DNA of 53,527 nucleotides from Flavobacteriaceae bacterium (GCA_013043005.1 JABDOZ010000177.1:1-53527), one strand, 5' to 3'. Numbered from the stretch's first letter, positions 26,804 to 36,223 are shown. Program-made: numbers and translations. The notes: generated from the sequence alone by a model not told the origin.

Positions 26804-27313
26804 TTAAAATCCTAAATCTTTCTTTACATCAGCTAACAAGTCTTTTCCGTCTGCCATAATTACACCACCACCTTGTGATGAATCAAGGACATAATCAAAA
26901 CCTTGTGCTCTGGCAATTTTAAGAATGGCCTCTTTGGCTTTTTCTGTAATTGGTTTTAAAAGATCTAATTCCTTCTGTTGCATATCTTTTTGAGCATTCG
27001 CTTGATATTGACGAATGTTTTGTTCCATGGACTGTACTTCTTGAACTCGTTTAGCATTTTCCTCATCGGTTTGGGATGCTGCTTCGGCATCATAAACCTT
27101 CATTTTATTTTGTAAGGCAGTCGCTAGTTCTTTAATTTCTGCCTCATAGGTCTTACCAAGCTGCTCCATTTGTGACTGAGCTGCTTTCATTTCAGGCATA
27201 GATGCTACTAGATCCTGTGTATTAATATGTGCAACTTTGCTCTGTGCTTGCGAAAAATTTACCGCTCCAAAGAATAATGCCGCTGCAAATAATAGGGTTT
27301 TAAATTGTTTCAT
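26804..27313 (-). CDS. OmpH/Skp family periplasmic chaperone
   Basis: A 169-aa Skp/OmpH-type protein with a signal peptide (1-23, ending S-Q-A). It has the family start V-A-H-I-N-T-Q-D-L, a long charged helical hairpin (about 40-115) and a conserved end with A-K-E-A-I-L-K-I-A-x2-Q-G-F-D-Y-V-L-D. Skp trimers hold unfolded outer-membrane proteins in the periplasm and pass them to BamA. It follows a longer paralogue by 29 bases and sits downstream of bamA, a conserved arrangement, so it belongs to the outer-membrane biogenesis operon. Confidence 0.93.
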   Translation of the reverse strand: MKQFKTLLFAAALFFGAVNFSQAQSKVAHINTQDLVASMPEMKAAQSQMEQLGKTYEAEIKELATALQNKMKVYDAEAASQTDEENAKRVQEVQSMEQNIRQYQANAQKDMQQKELDLLKPITEKAKEAILKIARAQGFDYVLDSSQGGGVIMADGKDLLADVKKDLGF

Positions 27314-27342
27314 TTTTAATAGTATTAAGTGTTATAAAATTA

Positions 27343-28437
27343 TTAATTATTTTCTTTTTGTCCTTCTTCAGGTTTTGTTTTGTTCTCTTCTCTTTGTTTT
27401 AGTTTTTCTTGACGTGCTTTTTCCCGTTCTTCTAATATTTTTTTCTTTTTTTCTTCAAGAGCCTTTTTTCTTTCTTCTCTATCCTTTAATTTTTGTTGTC
27501 TATTTTCTTCAAGTATTTGTTCAGGTGTTTTATCTAAAGATTCATCTTTATCAAGAACCGCTTCTTCTTCATTCATTTTTATAACATTTTCGTTATCAGT
27601 TGCCTTAACAATATCTTCTGTTGCTTCCTTGACATCCTCTTGTTCTACATTTCCAGATCGTTTATTTAACTTCTCTTGTTTAGCCTTTTCACGTTCCTCT
27701 ATTATCTTTTGTCTTCTTTCTAAAGCAGCTTTCTTTTTGGCCTCTCTGTCTTCCAATATTTTCTGTCTTCTTTCTTCTGCCTCTGTTGCTCGTTTTACTT
27801 TATTTTCTTCGATTTCTTTTTGTCTTGCTTCCAGTTCTAAATTTACTTCAGGTACAACATCTTCTTGCTCAACTTTTTTCTTTTCTTGTCTACTTGTTAA
27901 TTGCTTACGTTTCGAAGCTCTTGTAATAGTTCTCAATACTTGATCACTCATATCAAATCGTTCGGCTGAAAACAACATGACTACATCTGCTGATTTATCA
28001 AAAATAAAGTCATATTTTTTGTTTTTAGCAATATCCTGAACGGCAGCAAATATTTGATCCTGAACAGGTTGAATCAATTGCTTTTTTTGGATCATTAAAT
28101 CACCATTGGGTCCAAAACGTTTTTGCTGGTAATCAAGAATTTCGTTTTCTTCAATTAAAATATCCTCTTCACGCTCTTTAATTAACTCATTTGTAAGCAA
28201 AACACTTTCATTTCGTAAATCATTTTTCTTTTTTTCGATCTCAGTAAGTTTTTTTTCGATCTCAACTTTCCACTTCTGAACTTTACTTTCTAATTGAGAG
28301 GATGCTTCCTGGTATTCCGGTACGTTCTCTAGAATGTACTCTGTGTCAATATATCCAATTCTTACACCTCTTTGAGCTTGAATGGCAAGACTAAGTAAAA
28401 AAGCTATTGCCAGTAAAAAAAGAACTTTTGTTTTCAT
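27343..28437 (-). CDS. OmpH/Skp family protein with long charged helical tail
   Basis: A 364-aa protein. The first 170 residues form a normal Skp-like unit with signal peptide (1-22), G-Y-I-D-T-E-Y-I-L-E-N-V-P-E and a terminal K-K-Y-D-F-I-F-D-K-S. Residues about 175-364 are an extension almost wholly of K, E, R, Q and D, with repeated blocks such as R-Q-K-I-L-E-D-R-E and E-E-R-E-K-A-K-Q-E-K-L, predicted to form a long single helix or coiled coil. A 177-base gap separates it from bamA. It probably still binds unfolded outer-membrane proteins; the tail's role is unknown. Confidence 0.88.
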   Translation of the reverse strand: MKTKVLFLLAIAFLLSLAIQAQRGVRIGYIDTEYILENVPEYQEASSQLESKVQKWKVEIEKKLTEIEKKKNDLRNESVLLTNELIKEREEDILIEENEILDYQQKRFGPNGDLMIQKKQLIQPVQDQIFAAVQDIAKNKKYDFIFDKSADVVMLFSAERFDMSDQVLRTITRASKRKQLTSRQEKKKVEQEDVVPEVNLELEARQKEIEENKVKRATEAEERRQKILEDREAKKKAALERRQKIIEEREKAKQEKLNKRSGNVEQEDVKEATEDIVKATDNENVIKMNEEEAVLDKDESLDKTPEQILEENRQQKLKDREERKKALEEKKKKILEEREKARQEKLKQREENKTKPEEGQKENN

Positions 28438-28614
28438 TCTATATCTTTTAAAAAATTCATTGACCTAATAATCGATAAATATATAATATTGACGAATGAA
28501 CTGTAACAACTTCGCCATTAGTCTTATCCGTATCAAATTAACGAAAATTAATTCGAAAAATTTTAACCAAGGTTACTTGTTGTTCACTTGTCTATTGAAA
28601 ATATCGTGCCAAAA

Positions 28615-31230
28615 TTAAAATTGTTGCCCAATAATGAAATGTGTTTCCCATCCATTTTTAGTTGTTTCTCCAGGAATAGCATCAAACCCATATCCAAAAT
28701 CAATACCCAACAATCCAAAGGCAGGCATAAAAATTCTAATTCCAGCTCCTGCCGAACGATTTAGGTTAAATGGATTGTAATCTCTAAACGCATCATAAGA
28801 AGCACCACCTTCTAAAAATGTCAACGCGTAAATTGAGGCAGATTGTGCCAATGTTATTGGATAACGCAATTCTAATGAGAATTTGTTGTAAATAGCTCCT
28901 CCATCTTGTGACGATAATGATTGGTTTGGATATCCTCTAAGTGCTATAGCTTCTCTACCATCTAAACTATAAGTACCTAAACCATCACCTCCAACAAAGA
29001 ATCTTTCAAAAGGAATGATCCCTCTGTCATTATTATAAGCACCTAAAAACCCAAATTCTAATTTTGGTCTTAATACTAATTTATCAACTATTCTGGTAAA
29101 CCACTCACCACTAAATTTAATCTTATAGAATTCTAACCACTTATATCGTTCTTGGTCTATTTCTGCTATTCTATCACTCGCTGCATTCGCATTATTTACG
29201 CTGATATTTGGATCTGTAAGCGTTTCTGTCAAATTATCTCGCTCCTGCTTTAATGCTGCATAATCAACATCATTAAACAATGAATATGGAATAGATAATT
29301 TTGCACTAACACTAAAGTTTGAACCTACAAGCGGATAAATTGGCCCAGGACCCGAACTATTTCTACTTAAACCTACTGTATACGATAAGTTGTTGGAATA
29401 ACCGTCTCCAAAAGTGAATAGGCCAGTGTTGTAATTATTTAAATCATAATGTTGATAACCAATTGATTGAGATAGTGTAAAATAGTCATCGGGAACAGTC
29501 AATCTTTTGGCTAACCCAAAAGAAACACCAGTAATATTAAAACTTCTGCTTTTATCTGCATTTCTCGTCAATGGGTTATATAAAAATTGTTTGGTATGAG
29601 ATATTGAGGATGAGAACTGAACCGGTTTCTTACCTCCAAACCATGGTTCTGCAAATGAGAAACTATAAGTTTGAAAAAATCTACTTGCTTGTAAACGTAA
29701 TGAAAGTTTTTGCGCATCTCCCATTGGAACAGGTTTATAGGCTTCTTTATTAAACAAATCCTTGATAGCGAAATTGTTAAATGATAAGCCTAAAGTACCA
29801 ATGAATCCGCCGCCGCCATAACCACCTTGTAATTCTATTTGACTTGAACCACGTTCTACTACAGAATACTCCATATCCAGAGTTCCATCAGTTGGGTTTG
29901 GGTTTTTGAAATTAGGAGAGATCTGTTCCGGATCGAAAAAGCCCAACTGACTAAGTTCTCTAACGGTTCGCACAACATTTTCTTTACTATATAGTTGACC
30001 AGGTCGTGTCCTTAGTTCTCTATAAATAACATGATCGTTAGTTTTATCGTTACCAACTACGGAAACATTATTGAAATAAGCAGGTTTCCCTTCGGTTATT
30101 CTTATCTCCATATCAATAACATTACCATCAGCACTTACTTCTACCGGGTTTATTGTAGAGAATAAGTAGCCATTATTCTGATAAAGATTCGTTAAATCAT
30201 CTCCATCTGGTTTCGTATCGTCCGCTATTCGTTTTTTTAATAGAACACCATTGTAAGTATCCCCTTCTTTCAGTCTTAAAACACTTGATAACTGTTTATC
30301 TGTATAAATGCTATTACCTACAAAATCTATTTTTCCAAAGGTGTATTTTTCACCTTCTTCAATATTAATATTAATGCTAATTGTGCTATCATCATTAATA
30401 AAAATTGAATCACCTAGTATACGAGCATCCCTAAATCCTTTTTCCTTGTACTTATCAACAACACTTTCAAGGTCTTCTTTAAAATCTCCTTCTATATATT
30501 TGGAACGTTTTAAAAATCGGATAGGATTCTTTTTTTTGGTATTCTTCATGGCCTTCCGTAGCTTTTTGCCTTTAAGCACTTTGTTGCCACTAAAAACTAT
30601 ATCTTTTACTTTTATTTTATTACCTTTATTAATATTAACAACCATATCTACTCGTGTCTTTTGAATGGAGTCGATTACTTCTGAGGTTGAAATATTGATT
30701 TTAGAATTTAAATACCCTTCTTTTTTATATTTATTAGCTAGGTAGTTTTTTGTTGTTGTAATAAGGTTTTCTGTTACTTTAACGCCTTTTTGAAGATTAT
30801 TATCCTTAATAACTCCTTCTTTTTTTGACTTCTTTATTCCGTTAATAGTCAATTTATTGAGTTCCGGAAGATCTGAAAGCTGAATTTCTAAAAAAGCCGT
30901 ATCACCTTCAATTTTAATAATATAAAGCTCTATGTCGCTGAATAAATTAGATTTCCAGAGTTTTTTGATAGCATTACTAATCTTTTCTCCAGGAACAAAG
31001 ATTTCATCACCTTTGGTTAATCCAGAATAGGTTACAATAGTTTGAGAGCTGAAACTTGTATTACCTTTAACCGAAATATCTCCAATAGTATATTTTTTAC
31101 CATTATCAAATGAAATTTCCTGAGCCTGTAGCACAGAGCAAATAAATATGAAGAATACTGGGATTACTTTGAACAGTAATTTTTTGGATAGTAACTTATT
31201 GTTTACTAAGCTGGTCACTTGTTTTTCCAA
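28615..31230 (-). CDS. bamA: Outer-membrane protein assembly factor BamA
   Basis: An 871-aa Omp85 protein. After a signal peptide (ending V-L-Q-A-Q near 37) come five POTRA domains (about 45-450) and a C-terminal 16-stranded barrel (about 480-871) ending in a beta-signal-like F-I-I-G-Q-Q-F. BamA folds and inserts beta-barrel proteins into the outer membrane. The N-terminus needs a TTG start at 31230, overlapping uppS by 35 bases; a GTG four codons later is an alternative and no ATG is available before the signal peptide. Neighbours uppS, porG-like and two ompH genes complete an envelope operon. Confidence 0.95.
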   Translation of the reverse strand: MEKQVTSLVNNKLLSKKLLFKVIPVFFIFICSVLQAQEISFDNGKKYTIGDISVKGNTSFSSQTIVTYSGLTKGDEIFVPGEKISNAIKKLWKSNLFSDIELYIIKIEGDTAFLEIQLSDLPELNKLTINGIKKSKKEGVIKDNNLQKGVKVTENLITTTKNYLANKYKKEGYLNSKINISTSEVIDSIQKTRVDMVVNINKGNKIKVKDIVFSGNKVLKGKKLRKAMKNTKKKNPIRFLKRSKYIEGDFKEDLESVVDKYKEKGFRDARILGDSIFINDDSTISININIEEGEKYTFGKIDFVGNSIYTDKQLSSVLRLKEGDTYNGVLLKKRIADDTKPDGDDLTNLYQNNGYLFSTINPVEVSADGNVIDMEIRITEGKPAYFNNVSVVGNDKTNDHVIYRELRTRPGQLYSKENVVRTVRELSQLGFFDPEQISPNFKNPNPTDGTLDMEYSVVERGSSQIELQGGYGGGGFIGTLGLSFNNFAIKDLFNKEAYKPVPMGDAQKLSLRLQASRFFQTYSFSFAEPWFGGKKPVQFSSSISHTKQFLYNPLTRNADKSRSFNITGVSFGLAKRLTVPDDYFTLSQSIGYQHYDLNNYNTGLFTFGDGYSNNLSYTVGLSRNSSGPGPIYPLVGSNFSVSAKLSIPYSLFNDVDYAALKQERDNLTETLTDPNISVNNANAASDRIAEIDQERYKWLEFYKIKFSGEWFTRIVDKLVLRPKLEFGFLGAYNNDRGIIPFERFFVGGDGLGTYSLDGREAIALRGYPNQSLSSQDGGAIYNKFSLELRYPITLAQSASIYALTFLEGGASYDAFRDYNPFNLNRSAGAGIRIFMPAFGLLGIDFGYGFDAIPGETTKNGWETHFIIGQQF

Positions 31231-31942
31231 ATCGTCTTTCTCTATTTTGATAACTATACAGGGCTAAATACAATTCTTCTTTTGAAAAATCAGGCCAAAG
31301 CGTATCTGTAAAATACAGTTCGGCATAGGCTATTTGCCATAATAAAAAATTACTTATTCGTTGCTCACCACTTGTCCTGATAAGCAAATCTACATCAGGT
31401 AAATTTTGCGTGTAAAGATGCTGATTTATTATGGTTTCATCAATTTTTTCAGGGGAAATTATATTATTTTTAACGTTATTCGCAATTTCTTTCATTACAT
31501 GGACTAATTCTTCTCTTGAACCATAACTAAGAGCTAGTGTTAGAATCATTCTTGAGTTATTTTTCGTGCTTTCAATTACTTCAAGTAATTCATCTAAAAC
31601 TTTAGAGGGTAACAATTCTAGGTTCCCAATTGCATTGAGTTTGATATCATTATCCTGTAATCTATGAATTTCTTTACGTAATGAGGAAACAAGAAGTTTC
31701 ATTAAAGTATCAACTTCATACTTTGGTCTTCTCCAGTTTTCTGTAGAAAATGCATATAGTGTTAAATATTTTAATCCAAGTTCTGCTGAGGCTTCTACAA
31801 CTTCACGCACCGCTCTTGAACCTTTTTCATGACCAATTGTACGAAGTAATCCTTTCTGTTTTGCCCATCTTCCATTACCATCCATTATCACAGCAATGTG
31901 TTTTGGTAATTGTTTAGATTTAATTTGATTTTTATAGTCCAC
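31196..31942 (-). CDS. uppS: Isoprenyl transferase (undecaprenyl diphosphate synthase)
   Basis: A 248-aa cis-prenyltransferase that builds the C55 lipid carrier for peptidoglycan and O-antigen synthesis. The catalytic motif I-M-D-G-N-G-R-W-A-K is near residues 17-26, followed by G-H-E-K-G, L-T-L-Y-A-F-S-T-E-N-W-x-R-P and the R-T-S-G-E-Q-R-I-S-N substrate motif. I chose the GTG at 31942, four bases after the upstream stop, because it gives the usual family length; a TTG at 31978 would overlap the previous gene by 32 bases. Its end overlaps the start of bamA. Confidence 0.95.
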   Translation of the reverse strand: MDYKNQIKSKQLPKHIAVIMDGNGRWAKQKGLLRTIGHEKGSRAVREVVEASAELGLKYLTLYAFSTENWRRPKYEVDTLMKLLVSSLRKEIHRLQDNDIKLNAIGNLELLPSKVLDELLEVIESTKNNSRMILTLALSYGSREELVHVMKEIANNVKNNIISPEKIDETIINQHLYTQNLPDVDLLIRTSGEQRISNFLLWQIAYAELYFTDTLWPDFSKEELYLALYSYQNRERRFGKTSDQLSKQ

Positions 31943-31946
31943 GTAG

Positions 31947-32639
31947 TTAAAAATTACAGTAACAAGGTTTTCTGCCAAAAGTATAAGTTAGGGTTGCCCC
32001 TGTAAAAACATACCAGTCGTTATTATTGGTATTACCAAAACTTAAATTCTCTCTTAAGGGTTTGGAGTCCGGTATACTTCCGTCTAACTCATCTGTGGAA
32101 GTATATCTCGCCCCAACTTCTACCGCAAAAATAAGCTTTTCTGTTATAGTAGTTTTAAAACCTAAGACCATTGGTATACCAAAGGCATTACTTTTTGTGT
32201 TTTCATTGATTCTAATACCACTATTATTAAAATAATAATTATCAAATGTAGCAAAAGATATGCCAGTGTATAAATAAGGTGTTGACTTATTTCCCTCTTC
32301 ATGTAAATTAAAATCTAAGAAGGTAAACTCTATGCCTCCAGACAGCTCTATAAAATTATTTTTAAAACTGTAATTCCTTTGCTTTCTTCTTGGATCATCA
32401 GATTGGGAATCCATACCTTCAATATCAGCTATAATTAATGAAATTCTTAAGGTATGTCTTGGACTTCTGTTCCATTTGTAAATACCACCAAACGCTGTTT
32501 TATTTGGTGCAATATATCTACTGGATCCAATGTCTCCTATAAAATTAGTCCCTCCGGCAAAAATACCTATTTCATGAATTTGCCCAATACAATGAGAAGT
32601 GCTAAAAATAAGAATAATTAATATTGTAAAATACCTCAT
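31947..32639 (-). CDS. porG: PorG-like outer-membrane protein (DUF6089)
   Basis: A 230-aa protein with a signal peptide (1-19, ending C-I-G-Q) and eight to ten amphipathic strands, starting E-I-G-I-F-A-G-G-T-N-F-I-G-D-I-G and ending T-L-T-Y-T-F-G-R-K-P-C-Y. It fits the DUF6089/PorG family; PorG of Porphyromonas gingivalis is an outer-membrane component of type IX secretion. Its place directly before uppS and bamA is conserved in flavobacteria and supports the call. The next gene starts 4 bases after its stop. Confidence 0.75.
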   Translation of the reverse strand: MRYFTILIILIFSTSHCIGQIHEIGIFAGGTNFIGDIGSSRYIAPNKTAFGGIYKWNRSPRHTLRISLIIADIEGMDSQSDDPRRKQRNYSFKNNFIELSGGIEFTFLDFNLHEEGNKSTPYLYTGISFATFDNYYFNNSGIRINENTKSNAFGIPMVLGFKTTITEKLIFAVEVGARYTSTDELDGSIPDSKPLRENLSFGNTNNNDWYVFTGATLTYTFGRKPCYCNF

Positions 32640-32737
32640 TAATTCTAAAAAGTTTGCAAATATAACAATTAACCCGAGCCTTTTTCATTTTGGGTAGAAT
32701 TGTATTTGAGATAACAACTATTCTTAAATTTTATTGC

Positions 32738-33622
32738 CTAATTTCGTTTGTCTTCTCCCCAAAGAAGTTTTTTTCGAAGTGTTCTTAAAAAGCTCTCGTT
32801 TTTTAATTCGATCATTTTAATTTTGAAATTTGCTTTTTTAATCAGAACTGACGTATTATTTTGTAATGTAGCTATTCTTGAATCTAAAGAAACCAAATAA
32901 TTATCTTCTCTACCACTTACTGTTAACTTTATTTCGGTAATATCAGGAATGACCAATGGCCGAGCGTTAAGATTATGAGGGGCTATTGGCGTAAGTACGA
33001 TGCTGTTTGCTCCAGGTGTAATGACTGGCCCACCACAACTTAGTGAATATCCGGTTGATCCGGTTGGTGTAGAAATGATTAGACCATCAGCCCAATATGA
33101 AGTTAAATACTCGTCGTCTAATAAGGTTTCTACCGTAATCATAGATGTAGTATTCTTTCTGCTTACAGCTATTTCATTTAGTGCAAAATTTAGTTCTTCC
33201 AGATCCTTATTTTTTGAGGATGTTTCAATTTGTAACAAGGTTCGCTCAGATATTCTATACTCCTTATTAAATATGCTAACTAAAGCATCTTCAATTTGGT
33301 CGTCTTGAATTGTAGCTAGAAAGCCCAACCTTCCTGTGTTAATTCCCACTATAGGAATATCAGAGTCTTTGACGTATGTGATAGCCCGTAAAATTGTACC
33401 ATCACCACCAATACTTATCAAAAGATCAAAGGTGCTATCTAATTCCGTGTAAAACTTAAAATCTTTATAGTTTCTTAATACAACTTTATTTTTTTTGAGG
33501 AGAGAGAAAAATTCTTTTTCAATGTAAATAGAAGCATCTGCTTTATCCAAAAAATCGCAAAGAGTAGTAATAGATTCAGCTGAGGTATTATGATAGAACT
33601 GACCAAAAATTGCAATCTTCAT
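32738..33622 (-). CDS. nadK: NAD kinase
   Basis: A 294-aa enzyme that phosphorylates NAD to NADP using ATP. The hallmark G-G-D-G-T at 72-76, the N-T-G-R-L-G-F-L-A block near 95-103, N-E-I-A-V-S-R and the glycine-rich T-P-T-G-S-T-G-Y motif are all present. It lies 4 bases after the CBS-domain gene and begins a minus-strand run that leads into porG-like, uppS and bamA; a 98-base gap before the porG-like gene may contain a promoter but I see none that is convincing. Confidence 0.96.
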   Translation of the reverse strand: MKIAIFGQFYHNTSAESITTLCDFLDKADASIYIEKEFFSLLKKNKVVLRNYKDFKFYTELDSTFDLLISIGGDGTILRAITYVKDSDIPIVGINTGRLGFLATIQDDQIEDALVSIFNKEYRISERTLLQIETSSKNKDLEELNFALNEIAVSRKNTTSMITVETLLDDEYLTSYWADGLIISTPTGSTGYSLSCGGPVITPGANSIVLTPIAPHNLNARPLVIPDITEIKLTVSGREDNYLVSLDSRIATLQNNTSVLIKKANFKIKMIELKNESFLRTLRKKLLWGEDKRN

Positions 33623-33626
33623 ACAA

Positions 33627-34283
33627 TTAAATATTAAGATATTTATTTAAATAATCAGATCGCTCTTTTAAATTTTCTATAAAAGTATCATTCTCATGAT
33701 CTGAAACAATATTGTAACTGTAACGCCTAAATGATTGCATTATATCATTTAAAGGTACGTTTGCAATTTTTAATGTTATTTGAGTAACGTCATTTTTCAT
33801 TTTTGATATAAAACAACCCAAAACCTTCCCGTCATTGGATTCAACTATTTGACATACCTCACTGAATGAATAATCATGTATTCCTTTTTCAACAATAAGC
33901 ACACCACCTGCCTCAGAAAAGAATGGGGTTTCCCCAAATAAATTAATGATATCATTCAACTCATAATAACCCAGGTACTCATTTTTATCATTTAAAACAG
34001 GCATAATGTTAGATGAGTTTTCTGCAAAGGAATCCAACACATCAAGCCAGTTGGTCTTCTGTCTCACAAAAAATCCTTCTAAAGCGTATTTATATTCGTC
34101 AATGACTTTATCAGAATCAAAGCAATAAGTATCGGTTTCAGACAAGCAACCTACATAAATTCCATCATATTCAACAGGAACGTGAGAATAGGTAAGTTGA
34201 TTAAATAGCAATTGTAGCTCTTTGCAAAGCGACTTACTATTTATAGGTTTAATATCGTTAATTACGTACTGAGAAAGATTCAT
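33627..34283 (-). CDS. CBS-domain protein
   Basis: A 218-aa cytoplasmic protein with two CBS-like halves (about 1-60 and 65-120), the second marked by S-N-I-M-P-V-L-N-D-K-N-E-Y-L-G. The remaining 95 residues have an ACT-like look (L-I-V-E-K-G-x3-Y-S-F-S-E-V). CBS pairs usually bind adenine nucleotides and regulate another protein. It sits 4 bases before nadK, so an adenylate-sensing link to NAD phosphorylation is possible but not shown. It is divergent from pdxJ and is a conserved member of this flavobacterial cluster. Confidence 0.8.
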   Translation of the reverse strand: MNLSQYVINDIKPINSKSLCKELQLLFNQLTYSHVPVEYDGIYVGCLSETDTYCFDSDKVIDEYKYALEGFFVRQKTNWLDVLDSFAENSSNIMPVLNDKNEYLGYYELNDIINLFGETPFFSEAGGVLIVEKGIHDYSFSEVCQIVESNDGKVLGCFISKMKNDVTQITLKIANVPLNDIMQSFRRYSYNIVSDHENDTFIENLKERSDYLNKYLNI

Positions 34284-34345
34284 AATTGAATTTAATAATA
34301 TGCAAATTAATCAAAAAAATAGGACAAAAAGCGTTCCTTACTTTG

Positions 34346-34353
34346 TATTTTTG
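34346..34353 (+). promoter_or_regulatory. -7 box for pdxJ
   Basis: TATTTTTG fits TAnnTTTG exactly, 14 bases before the pdxJ ATG. No strong -33 element is visible. Confidence 0.45.
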
Positions 34354-34367
34354 GCAAAAAATAATTC

Positions 34368-35081
34368 ATGACAAAATTAAGTGTCAATATTAATAAAATT
34401 GCAACACTGCGTAATTCCCGGGGAGGCGATGTTCCAAATTTGATTCAATTTGCAAGGGATGTGCAGAGTTTCGGCGCAGAGGGAGTTACAATTCATCCAC
34501 GACCAGATGAAAGGCATATTCGTTACAAGGATGCTTTTGATCTAAAATCAGAAGTTTACACAGAATATAATATTGAGGGAAATCCAATAAATAAATTTAT
34601 CGAATTAGTTTTAGATATAAAACCAACTCAGGTGACTTTAGTGCCAGATTCTGAGGATGCTATTACAAGCAATGCGGGTTGGGACACCATTAATAATAAA
34701 GACTTTTTAGTAGATGTAATTAAAGAATTTCGACAAAACAACATTAGAACTTCTATTTTTGTGGATCCTGAAATATCTCAAATTGAGGGAGCAAAAGAAA
34801 CAGGAACAGATAGAATAGAGTTATATACAGAAGACTTTGCAAATCAATTTAAATTAGGTAATAAAAAAGGCATTAAACCATATGCCAAATGTGCTGCATT
34901 AGCCAATAGTTTAGGCTTGGGAGTTAATGCAGGGCATGATCTGTCCTTAGATAATATTAAATTCTTCAAAGATAATATTCCAGGTTTATTGGAAGTTTCT
35001 ATTGGCCATGCACTTATTGTTGAGAGTTTGTATTTAGGGATAGAGAATGTGGTGAACTTGTATTTACATAAATTAAAATAA
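34368..35081 (+). CDS. pdxJ: Pyridoxine 5'-phosphate synthase
   Basis: A 237-aa TIM-barrel enzyme joining 1-deoxy-D-xylulose 5-phosphate and 3-amino-2-oxopropyl phosphate to make pyridoxine 5'-phosphate (vitamin B6). Motifs seen include L-S-V-N-I-N-K-I-A-T-L-R-N-S-R-G, G-V-T-I-H-P-R-P-D-E-R-H-I, V-T-L-V-P-D-S and L-G-V-N-A-G-H-D-L-S near the end. Length is normal. Its stop overlaps the ATG of the following hydrolase gene by one base (TAATG), so the two are coupled. Confidence 0.96.
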   Translation: MTKLSVNINKIATLRNSRGGDVPNLIQFARDVQSFGAEGVTIHPRPDERHIRYKDAFDLKSEVYTEYNIEGNPINKFIELVLDIKPTQVTLVPDSEDAITSNAGWDTINNKDFLVDVIKEFRQNNIRTSIFVDPEISQIEGAKETGTDRIELYTEDFANQFKLGNKKGIKPYAKCAALANSLGLGVNAGHDLSLDNIKFFKDNIPGLLEVSIGHALIVESLYLGIENVVNLYLHKLK

Positions 35082-35851
35082 TGCAGATACTGCATTCCAT
35101 TATACATGGTCAGGGTCAGCCCTTCATAATTCTTCATGGCTTTTTAGGCATGAGCGATAACTGGAAATCACTTGGAACAAGATTTAGTGATGAAGGATTT
35201 GAAATGCACTTAATAGACCAGCGAAACCACGGAAAAAGCTTTCATAGTGATGAATTTAGTTACGAAATTCTAGTTGAAGATCTAAAGTCATATTGTGACG
35301 AACATGATTTAAATGATATTATTTTGTTAGGTCATTCAATGGGAGGCAAAACGGCAATGCTGTTTGCAGCCACATACCCAGGCTATATGTCTAAATTAAT
35401 TATTGCTGACATAGCTCCTCGATTTTATCCAAGGCATCATCAAGATATTCTTAATGGATTATCTGCTTTAGATTTTAGTATTACTAAATCAAGGATGCAA
35501 GCTGAAGAGGTGTTGAGCAATTACGTAACACATGTTCCTACAAGAAAATTTTTATTGAAGAATGTTTATTGGAAAGAGAAGGGGCAATTGGCTTTACGAA
35601 TTAACTTGGAAGCATTAATTGAAAACATTGATGAGATAGGAGAAGGGTTACCAAATTTTTTAAAGTTTGAAGGTGATGCCTTGTTTTTAAAAGGAGATAG
35701 ATCTGAATATATTAATGATGATGATGAAAGATCAATTAAGGCACAATTTGAAAATGCCATCATTTTTACAATTAAAGAGGCTGGACACTGGTTGCATGTT
35801 GAAAATCCCGATGGCTTTTTTGAAGCAGTTATGAATTTTGTTTATTTTTAA
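35081..35851 (+). CDS. Alpha/beta-fold hydrolase (YbfF-like)
   Basis: A 256-aa esterase-type hydrolase with the oxyanion motif H-G-F at 19-21, L-I-D-Q-R-N-H-G-K-S, the nucleophile S86 in L-G-H-S-M-G-G and a C-terminal catalytic histidine in A-G-H-W-L-H-V-E-N-P. The style matches YbfF-type esterases of E. coli, whose physiological substrates are uncertain. It overlaps pdxJ by one base and precedes a small membrane protein by 18 bases. A role tied to B6 metabolism is only suggested by position. Confidence 0.85.
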   Translation: MQILHSIIHGQGQPFIILHGFLGMSDNWKSLGTRFSDEGFEMHLIDQRNHGKSFHSDEFSYEILVEDLKSYCDEHDLNDIILLGHSMGGKTAMLFAATYPGYMSKLIIADIAPRFYPRHHQDILNGLSALDFSITKSRMQAEEVLSNYVTHVPTRKFLLKNVYWKEKGQLALRINLEALIENIDEIGEGLPNFLKFEGDALFLKGDRSEYINDDDERSIKAQFENAIIFTIKEAGHWLHVENPDGFFEAVMNFVYF

Positions 35852-35869
35852 TCAAACAAAATAAAAAAT

Positions 35870-36223
35870 ATGAAACTCATCATTCGCTTACTACTAAATG
35901 CCTTGGCGGTCGTTGTTCTTGCAAAGATACTTAACGGAGTGACAGTAGACACTTATCTTACCGCAATAATTGTAGCAGTAGTTCTATCTGTTTTAAACTT
36001 ATTTGTAAAACCTTTTTTAATAATTTTAACATTACCAATTACAATTATAACGCTAGGACTATTTCTGTTGGTGATTAATGCCTTAATTATACTATTGGCA
36101 GATAAATTGATTGATGGATTTTCAGTTAGTAGCATTTGGACTGCCGTTTTGTTTAGTATTCTTTTGTCTTTGTTACAGTCCTTATTGCATTCATTTCTTA
36201 AAGAAGATAGAAAACGTACTTAA
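35870..36223 (+). CDS. Four-helix membrane protein ('phage holin family IV' type)
   Basis: A 117-aa protein consisting of four hydrophobic helices with the motif F-V-K-P-F-L-I-I-L-T-L-P-I-T-I-I-T-L-G-L-F that marks the widespread membrane family often labelled phage holin family. Despite that name most members are chromosomal and of unknown role, and nothing phage-like surrounds it. It lies 18 bases after the hydrolase gene and before the strong tig promoter, so it ends the pdxJ unit. Confidence 0.85.
   Translation: MKLIIRLLLNALAVVVLAKILNGVTVDTYLTAIIVAVVLSVLNLFVKPFLIILTLPITIITLGLFLLVINALIILLADKLIDGFSVSSIWTAVLFSILLSLLQSLLHSFLKEDRKRT

Noticed and set aside
27237-27943. Hydrophobic plus-strand frames opposite the OmpH genes
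   Set aside because: They are the antisense reading of K/E-rich codons (TTT, CTT, TTC), which automatically gives Phe/Leu/Ser-rich sequence.
35870-36223. Prophage remnant suggested by the 'phage holin family' label
   Set aside because: No lysin, integrase, att site or structural gene is nearby; this membrane family is mostly chromosomal.
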